Shown here: piece after piece, positions 7,376 through 11,097 of the stretch
How the letters are laid out: each line of letters starts with the position of its first letter
Numbering within the stretch: position 1 is the first letter of the stretch
Source: Candidatus Agrococcus pullicola
Lineage (GTDB): Bacteria > Actinomycetota > Actinomycetes > Actinomycetales > Microbacteriaceae
Direction of reading: 5' to 3'
Length of the DNA stretch: 11,097 nt
Assembly (NCBI GenBank): GCA_019115685.1
Contig: DXDC01000173.1
Location: 1-11,097 of the forward strand
Notes under the pieces: generated by a model
Databases searched by the model: none
What the model was told of the DNA's origin: nothing
Seen by the model: only the letters and a program-made list of their open reading frames with translations
Program-made: the position numbers and the translations under genes

Positions 7376-7441
7376 TGCCCGAAAGACTGACATTCTGTAG
7401 TTCGCGCCCGAAGGACTGACAATCGGTCAGTCTTTCGGGCA
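7376..7441. repeat. Three-copy 15-bp repeat, two direct and one inverted
   Basis: GCCCGAAAGACTGAC occurs at 7377-7391, again at 7406-7420 with one change (AAGG for AAAG), and as its exact reverse complement at 7426-7440. Copies 1 and 3 match over 16 bp (7376-7391 with 7426-7441). Copies 2 and 3 form a tight hairpin with a 5-nt loop, and copies 1 and 3 form a competing one. It begins 20 nt after the lldD stop. Besides termination, such repeats can be relics of insertion-sequence ends, but no transposase is visible. Confidence 0.65.
7406..7440. terminator. Putative terminator hairpin between lldD and the aldolase gene
   Basis: A 15-bp stem (one G-U wobble on one strand) with a 5-nt AATCG loop starts 50 nt past the lldD stop. 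The two flanking genes converge here, which suits a bidirectional terminator. There is no clear T-run, so intrinsic termination would rely on stem strength; many actinobacterial terminators look like this. Confidence 0.5.
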
Positions 7442-7486
7442 TGCCTCGACAGGATGGCAGAACCCGGGTGAGTGAAGGTGTCGAAG

Positions 7487-7563
7487 TGCTTCTTTTCCAT
7501 CGATTCGGCGGCAAATGCTTCGTTTTCTACGGTGTCACGACAAAAAGAAGCAGTACGTGACAC
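7487..7563. repeat. Interleaved inverted repeats downstream of the aldolase gene
   Basis: TGCTTCTTTT (7487-7496) is exactly inverted at 7543-7552. Interleaved with it, GTGTCACG (7532-7539) is inverted at 7556-7563, with a further GGTCACG at 7569-7575. The two repeats cannot both pair fully as one simple stem. Read on the minus strand, the set lies 45-121 nt past the aldolase stop, so it may help end that transcript. No coding potential is evident in the 7357-7607 spacer. Confidence 0.45.
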
Positions 7564-7607
7564 TCCTAGGTCACGTGGGATACCGATATGCGAAACGTGG
7601 GCTTCGG

Positions 7608-8273
7608 CTAATGCTCCGTCACGATCGAACGCGCCGCGTTGAAGTCGGCAGCGGACTGATCCGTGACCTCGTGGTGCAGCAGCTCTCCCAGCACCGTCGG
7701 GTGAGCGGTGATCGCCGTGATGCCGGCTTCGACGAGGTCGACGATGTCATCGGGTGTGCGCACGGACGCCGCGAAGACCTCGGTGTCCGACCGGCCGCAG
7801 ACCTGCTGCATACGCGCGATCGTGTCGATGTCGCCGAGGCCTGCGTCCCGCATCCGTCCGAGATACGGAGCGATATACCGGATACCGCTGGAGGCCGCCG
7901 CGAGCGCCTGGCCGGGCGTGTAGACGGCAGTCAGCAATACCGGCGCACCGCCGCGAGCGAGACGAGAAGCGACTGCGAAACCAGCAGCGGTTGCAGCGAC
8001 CTTGACGACTACGCGATCACTCAAGGCGCGAAGGTCGTGCGCCCGTCGCTCGAGGTCCTGCTCGCTCTCGCCCCAGGTCTGCAGGAACACTTCGCGGGCG
8101 CCGAGCTCAAGCAGCGACGCAGTCATTCGGGGAATATCGCGTGTTGTCAGCCCGGCCCGCTCCAGCAGCGTCGGATTGGTCGAAACGCCGTGTACGAGCG
8201 ATCCCCGCAGCAGGGGCGTCACGGCATCCAGTTCAGCCGAGTCAGCGTAGAGTCGAGGAAGGTGATCTGCCAT
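7608..8273 (-). CDS. FSA/transaldolase-family class I aldolase
   Basis: Schiff-base aldolase of the small transaldolase (TalC/FSA) family, 221 aa; E. coli FSA is 220 aa. By recalled alignment with E. coli FSA, Asp11, Asn33 (STNPT), Gln65 (FLQTWG), Lys91 (VVKVAAT, Schiff base), Thr115 (LLTAVY), Tyr137 (APYLGR) and Ser170 (AASVRT) correspond to D6, N28, Q59, K85, T109, Y131 and S166. The Gln and Tyr are the residues that favour aldolase over transaldolase activity. The ATG at 8273 is preferred to an in-frame TTG at 8285, because the GGAG ribosome site overlaps that TTG and lies 6 nt before the ATG. Its divergent partner is a ribokinase, suggesting cleavage or formation of a sugar phosphate. Annotation pipelines would probably call it transaldolase. 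The natural substrate is unknown to me. Confidence 0.85.
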   Translation of the reverse strand: MADHLPRLYADSAELDAVTPLLRGSLVHGVSTNPTLLERAGLTTRDIPRMTASLLELGAREVFLQTWGESEQDLERRAHDLRALSDRVVVKVAATAAGFAVASRLARGGAPVLLTAVYTPGQALAAASSGIRYIAPYLGRMRDAGLGDIDTIARMQQVCGRSDTEVFAASVRTPDDIVDLVEAGITAITAHPTVLGELLHHEVTDQSAADFNAARSIVTEH

Positions 8274-8310
8274 CGCGTTCTCCAATATGTAGCGCCGGCC
8301 GAACCGGTAA

Positions 8311-8320
8311 TGTAATTACA
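8311..8320. promoter_or_regulatory. TGTAATTACA palindrome in the aldolase/ribokinase divergent promoter
   Basis: A perfect 10-bp AT-rich palindrome stands out in the 81-nt gap between the two divergent starts (8274-8354). On the minus strand its second half runs into TTACAT, a possible -35 with TACATA 18 nt further on. It is a candidate operator for the GntR regulator encoded two genes downstream, which would then control its own operon and the aldolase together. The GT-N-TA-N-AC-like arrangement is compatible with GntR sites but does not prove it. Confidence 0.5.
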
Positions 8321-8354
8321 GATTTCATGGTAGCAATCAAAGATCGGAGCGGTC

Positions 8355-9290
8355 ATGGGCGAAGCTGCCCCCGGTGCAGTGCTCGTTGTCGGATCCGTCA
8401 CGGCCGACGTCACCACCTTTTCCTCACGGCTGCCGGAGCCGGGCGAGACGTTTCTGGGCGATGCCTTCACGCTCGTCCTCGGCGGCAAAGGCGCGAACCA
8501 GGCTGTCGCGGCGGGCCGAGCGGGGGCGGAGGCGCGCTTCGTCGGTTGCGTCGGGACCGACCTGTTCCAGGAGCTCGTGACGGGAGGGCTGCGGGATGCC
8601 GGGGTCGATATCACGCACCTTCGTGCGGTCGACGACCAAACCGGTATCGCACATATCCGCGTGGATGCCGCGGGCGAGAACGACATCGTGATGGTGCCGC
8701 TGGCGAACGCCCACCTATCGACTGAGCAGATCGACACCGCTTTCGCGGACTTCGCCGACACGAGCTCGGTCATGCTCTCGCAGCTGGAGATCCCGTTCAC
8801 CCTGACGATGCATGCCATTCGCCGCGCGCAGGAGCACGGGCTGACCGTCGTTCTGGACCCGGCTCCCGCGCACGAGCTCGATGAGGAGATCTGGCCGTTG
8901 ATCGACATCGTGACACCGAATGAGACGGAGGCCAGGCTGTTGACCGGTATCCCGGTCACCGACCAAGCGTCCGCGGTCGAAGCCGCGCAGTGGTTCCTCG
9001 ATCGTGGCGTGAAGCATGCGCTCATTACGCTCGCGGGCGAGGGCAGCGTCTTGGTCGCATCCGACGGCACCGCAACGCACTTCCCACCGCTGCGGGTCGA
9101 CGTGGTTGACACGACCGCAGCCGGTGACGCCTTCGCCGGCTTCTTGGCCGCAGGTCTCGCATCCGGCAGCGATCTGCACGCCGCCATCGAGCGCGCGAGT
9201 GCCGCCGGCGCTCTCGCCGTCACGAAACGAGGTGCTTCCCCTAGCCTGCCGATGCACGACGAAGTCGAGCGATTCCGGCAAGGCCTGTGA
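8355..9290 (+). CDS. rbsK: Ribokinase-like PfkB carbohydrate kinase
   Basis: ATP-dependent sugar kinase of the PfkB family, 311 aa. The N-terminal substrate strand is VVGSVTADVTTF (11-22); GGKGANQAVAAGRAGA (43-58) is PfkB signature 1. Glu145 (SQLEIP) and TPNETEA (187-193) follow, and signature 2 is DTTAAGDAFAG (252-262) with catalytic base Asp258. The anion hole and ribokinase-type spacing are intact. At the position of E. coli RbsK Asn14 (SINAD), which I recall as a ribose contact, this protein has Thr16 (SVTAD), so ribose itself is not assured. Start ATG at 8355 with GGAG 5 nt upstream. The stop overlaps the GntR start by one base. Together with the divergent FSA-like aldolase it suggests a phosphorylate-then-cleave (or aldol) step on a pentose, deoxy-sugar or ketose. 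Confidence 0.85.
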   Translation: MGEAAPGAVLVVGSVTADVTTFSSRLPEPGETFLGDAFTLVLGGKGANQAVAAGRAGAEARFVGCVGTDLFQELVTGGLRDAGVDITHLRAVDDQTGIAHIRVDAAGENDIVMVPLANAHLSTEQIDTAFADFADTSSVMLSQLEIPFTLTMHAIRRAQEHGLTVVLDPAPAHELDEEIWPLIDIVTPNETEARLLTGIPVTDQASAVEAAQWFLDRGVKHALITLAGEGSVLVASDGTATHFPPLRVDVVDTTAAGDAFAGFLAAGLASGSDLHAAIERASAAGALAVTKRGASPSLPMHDEVERFRQGL

Positions 9291-10093
9291 TGGCGGCGCC
9301 TTGGTGGCAGGATGCCGAATCGATCGATCGCGCGAGTGACCTGCCGTACTACGAGCAGATCAAGCGGGCAATCATCGCTGCCGCCGCGGCCAAGCGGATC
9401 GAGCCGGGTGAGCTGCTGCCCGGAGAGCACGATCTCTGCAGAATCTTCGGCGTCTCACGCACCGCGGTGCGACAGGCACTCGGCGCCCTCGAATACGAAG
9501 GATTCATCACGCGCATCAAGGGCAAGGGCACATTCCTGTCCGACATCAAGACCCGCGAGCGCCTCGCAAACCGTCTGATGGGGCTGTACGAAGATGTCTC
9601 CGAACGCGGTGGCACCGTGACGTCGCAGGTGCTGCAGCGCGAGTACCTCCCCGCCGATGTCCGGGTTGCCGAAAAACTCGGCGTCGAACCCGATGAGGAT
9701 GTTCTCGTGCTCGAGCGGCTGCGGTTCGTCGACGGGATGCCGTGGTCGCTGTCGAAGACGTGGCTGCCCCGCCATATCGCCGAGCTCGTCGAAGATGTCG
9801 ATTTCGAAACCGGCTCCCTCTACCTGGCGCTCGAGCAACGGGGCGTTCGTGCGATTCGCGGCCGCCGCATCCTGGAGGCGATCGTCACGGACGCGCGCGA
9901 AGGTGAACTCCTGGGCGTCGCAGAGGGGATGCCCGCGATGCGCCTGAACAGCATCACGCGTGCCTCGGACGGCTCGACGATCGAGTGCTTCGTTGCCGTG
10001 CATCGGGGCGATAAGAGCAGTTTCGTGTTCGACATGGACGACCCTGTTGAGGGTGGTGTCGGAATGCGACTGAAGACCGATTCCGGAGAGTGA
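9290..10093 (+). CDS. GntR/HutC-family transcriptional regulator
   Basis: DNA-binding repressor-type protein, 267 aa. The winged helix-turn-helix is at about 19-83: LPYYEQIKRAI, PGELLPGEHDL, the recognition-helix region FGVSRTAVRQALGALEYEG, then the wing RIKGKGTFL. A UTRA ligand-binding domain fills about 95-250 (VLQREYLPADVRVAEKLGV; LERLRFVDGMPWSLSKTWLP; the family-typical AMRLNSITRASDGSTIECF). The ATG at 9290 overlaps the ribokinase TGA; an in-frame GTG one codon earlier is the alternative. Co-transcription with the kinase suggests autoregulation through the promoter upstream of 8355, and the UTRA domain suggests a phosphorylated-sugar inducer. Whether it also acts on the fucose operons cannot be decided here; the palindromes in the two promoters do not obviously match. 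Confidence 0.9.
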   Translation: MAAPWWQDAESIDRASDLPYYEQIKRAIIAAAAAKRIEPGELLPGEHDLCRIFGVSRTAVRQALGALEYEGFITRIKGKGTFLSDIKTRERLANRLMGLYEDVSERGGTVTSQVLQREYLPADVRVAEKLGVEPDEDVLVLERLRFVDGMPWSLSKTWLPRHIAELVEDVDFETGSLYLALEQRGVRAIRGRRILEAIVTDAREGELLGVAEGMPAMRLNSITRASDGSTIECFVAVHRGDKSSFVFDMDDPVEGGVGMRLKTDSGE

Positions 10094-10136
10094 CGTTCAC
10101 GGATAGTTGGTGGCCCCTCACGTTTGATGCTCGTGC

Positions 10137-10221
10137 GCTACGAAAGGCGGCGCTTTTCGAGATCCGCACCGAAACACGGCGTTTTCTGCTGTGTCTCGAG
10201 CACAGCGCCGTTTTTCGTAGC
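10137..10221. terminator. Long nested stem-loop, bidirectional terminator
   Basis: Outer arms are 10137-10154 and 10204-10221: 18 bp, 16 Watson-Crick plus two positions that become G-U on one strand. Inside, GCTGTG (10188-10193) pairs with CACAGC (10201-10206) around a 7-nt loop. ACGGC (10176-10180) with GCCGT (10207-10211) extends that stem past a bulge and leads straight into TTTTT (10211-10215), a textbook plus-strand intrinsic terminator. It begins 43 nt after the GntR stop and ends 34 nt before the stop of the convergent DapA-like gene. Nothing coding is seen in 10094-10255. Confidence 0.7.
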
Positions 10222-10255
10222 CAGCAGAGGTCGTAACCCGGCCGCCGCCACTCAC

Positions 10256-11097
10256 TCAGCGACCGAGGCGCTCCACTGCTTCCCGGATGCGGGCACGGGC
10301 ATCCGAGTCCGGCTCCGCGAGCGCCATACGGGATGCCCCGGCCGGCACTCCCTGCAGCTCGAGCGCGGCGCGCATCCGTTCCATGTCTCCCGCGATTGCG
10401 CCCACGGCGAGGTCCACATCCTCCTGCAGGCGAGCCGCGTCATCGCCCCCCTCTGCTGCCGCCCTGAACGGACCCGGCAGTACCGAGGAAACACCCGACA
10501 CGACGCCCTGTGCCCCGTAGTCGGCAACGCGCAAGATGTCGGCGTCGGCTCCCGTGTAGATCACGAAGTCGTCGGGCACGACGTCGCGATACTCCTGCAG
10601 CAGTTCGAGCGGCTCTTCGCTCACCTTCGCGCCCACAAAGTTGGAAAGGCGGGAAATCTCGGCCATCGCATCGACGGAGACGAAGTTGCCGGCTCGCTTC
10701 TGATACACGTACACGAAGACACCAAGCCCGTCCGCCGCGTCATTCACGCTGCGGAAGAAGTCGACCAGCGCCGCATCCGTTACTGGCAAATAGTACGGCG
10801 TGATGACCGCGATCTCGGCGGCTCCCGCTTCACGAGCGCCTTCGATCAGCTGCTGCACTTCGAACAGACTCGGCGCGCCCACGTGCACGATGACGCGCAT
10901 CCGCTCGCCCATGGTCTCGACCGCCAGCTTCGCCAGCTCGTTGCGTTCTGCGACGGTCAGGGCCGGGAATTCACCGGTCGTGCCGAGGACGAACGCGCCC
11001 TCGTTACCCGACTTCGCGACGAACTCGAAGATCGCGCGAGAGGCGTCGAGGTCGACGCTCCCGTCGGCGGTGAAGGCGGTCGGGATGGCGGTGATGA
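10256..11097 (-). CDS. DapA-family (class I lyase/aldolase) protein, 5' end outside window
   Basis: Schiff-base lyase of the dihydrodipicolinate synthase/N-acetylneuraminate lyase family, acting on 2-keto acids. The reading frame stays open to the window edge: 279 residues are visible of an expected 290-310, so only the extreme N-terminus is missing. Visible residues (numbered from the first whole codon): ITAIPTAF (1-8), GTTGEF (38-43), Tyr129 in FVYVYQKRAG, Lys157 in VGAKVSEEP (Schiff base) and GADADIL. The usual YNxP at the catalytic Tyr is replaced by YVYQ. An Arg five residues on (Arg134) matches, by recall, the carboxylate-binding Arg138 of E. coli DapA. The short frame from ATG 10912 is not the true start. 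In a sugar-acid locus, a 2-keto-3-deoxy-sugar-acid aldolase or dehydratase is likelier than lysine biosynthesis; a role as alternative 2-keto-3-deoxyfuconate aldolase is only a guess. Confidence 0.83.
   Translation of the reverse strand, partial: ITAIPTAFTADGSVDLDASRAIFEFVAKSGNEGAFVLGTTGEFPALTVAERNELAKLAVETMGERMRVIVHVGAPSLFEVQQLIEGAREAGAAEIAVITPYYLPVTDAALVDFFRSVNDAADGLGVFVYVYQKRAGNFVSVDAMAEISRLSNFVGAKVSEEPLELLQEYRDVVPDDFVIYTGADADILRVADYGAQGVVSGVSSVLPGPFRAAAEGGDDAARLQEDVDLAVGAIAGDMERMRAALELQGVPAGASRMALAEPDSDARARIREAVERLGR

Noticed and set aside
7376..7441. CRISPR array
   Set aside because: Only three copies, one of them inverted, with 14- and 5-nt gaps and no cas genes; spacing and orientation do not fit.
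6142..7563. 473-codon minus-strand open frame opposite lldD
   Set aside because: Antisense to lldD, whose complete FMN-enzyme motif set is unmistakable; no motif in the antisense product.
8219..9430. 403-codon minus-strand open frame opposite the ribokinase
   Set aside because: Overlaps three real genes, and its composition is low-complexity Ser/Ala/Pro; the ribokinase signatures lie on the plus strand.
10256..11097. Reading the DapA-like gene as lysine-biosynthetic dapA
   Set aside because: Motif around the catalytic Tyr is atypical and the neighbours are sugar-acid catabolic genes; no lysine or cell-wall genes are nearby.

Overview
The window looks like chromosomal DNA of a high-GC actinobacterium, most likely Microbacteriaceae-like. 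The grounds are GC-rich third codon positions, AGGAG-type ribosome binding sites, TGATG stop/start overlaps, frequent GGATGC/GCATCC words, and a lactate dehydrogenase that closely resembles (from memory) the mycobacterial LldD2 type. The taxonomic call is inference only.

Layout: (1) About 1-588, minus strand: remnant of a Fic-family (AMPylase-type) gene. It runs off the left edge, is split by a frameshift near 332-336 and has no ATG. (2) 675-4220, minus strand, operon read right to left: L-fuconate dehydratase (fucD), aldo/keto reductase (L-fucose dehydrogenase type), amidohydrolase-fold lactonase, L-fucose mutarotase (fucU). (3) 4221-4532: divergent regulatory region with a perfect 10-bp-arm inverted repeat and a 12-bp palindrome. 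(4) 4533-7356, plus strand: FAH-family diketo-deoxy acid hydrolase, SDR dehydrogenase, FMN-dependent L-lactate dehydrogenase (lldD). (5) 7357-7607: repeat-rich spacer between convergent genes. (6) 7608-10093: FSA/transaldolase-like aldolase (minus), divergent from ribokinase and a GntR/HutC regulator (plus). (7) 10094-10255: a long stem-loop, probably a bidirectional terminator. (8) 10256-11097, minus strand: DapA-family lyase/aldolase, start just beyond the right edge.

Genes in (2) and (4) spell out a complete non-phosphorylating L-fucose pathway: mutarotation, oxidation to L-fucono-lactone, hydrolysis to L-fuconate, dehydration to 2-keto-3-deoxy-L-fuconate, oxidation to the 2,4-diketo acid, and cleavage to pyruvate plus L-lactate. 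LldD then converts lactate to a second pyruvate. The same enzymes could take stereochemically related sugars such as D-arabinose or L-galactose. No transporter, glycosidase or dedicated fucose regulator is visible inside the window.

The second module (aldolase, PfkB kinase, GntR, perhaps the DapA-like protein) looks like a separately controlled sugar pathway of unknown substrate. The aldolase keeps residues typical of fructose-6-phosphate aldolase rather than classical transaldolase, and the ribokinase has a Thr where E. coli RbsK has ribose-contacting Asn14. It is the least explained part of the window.
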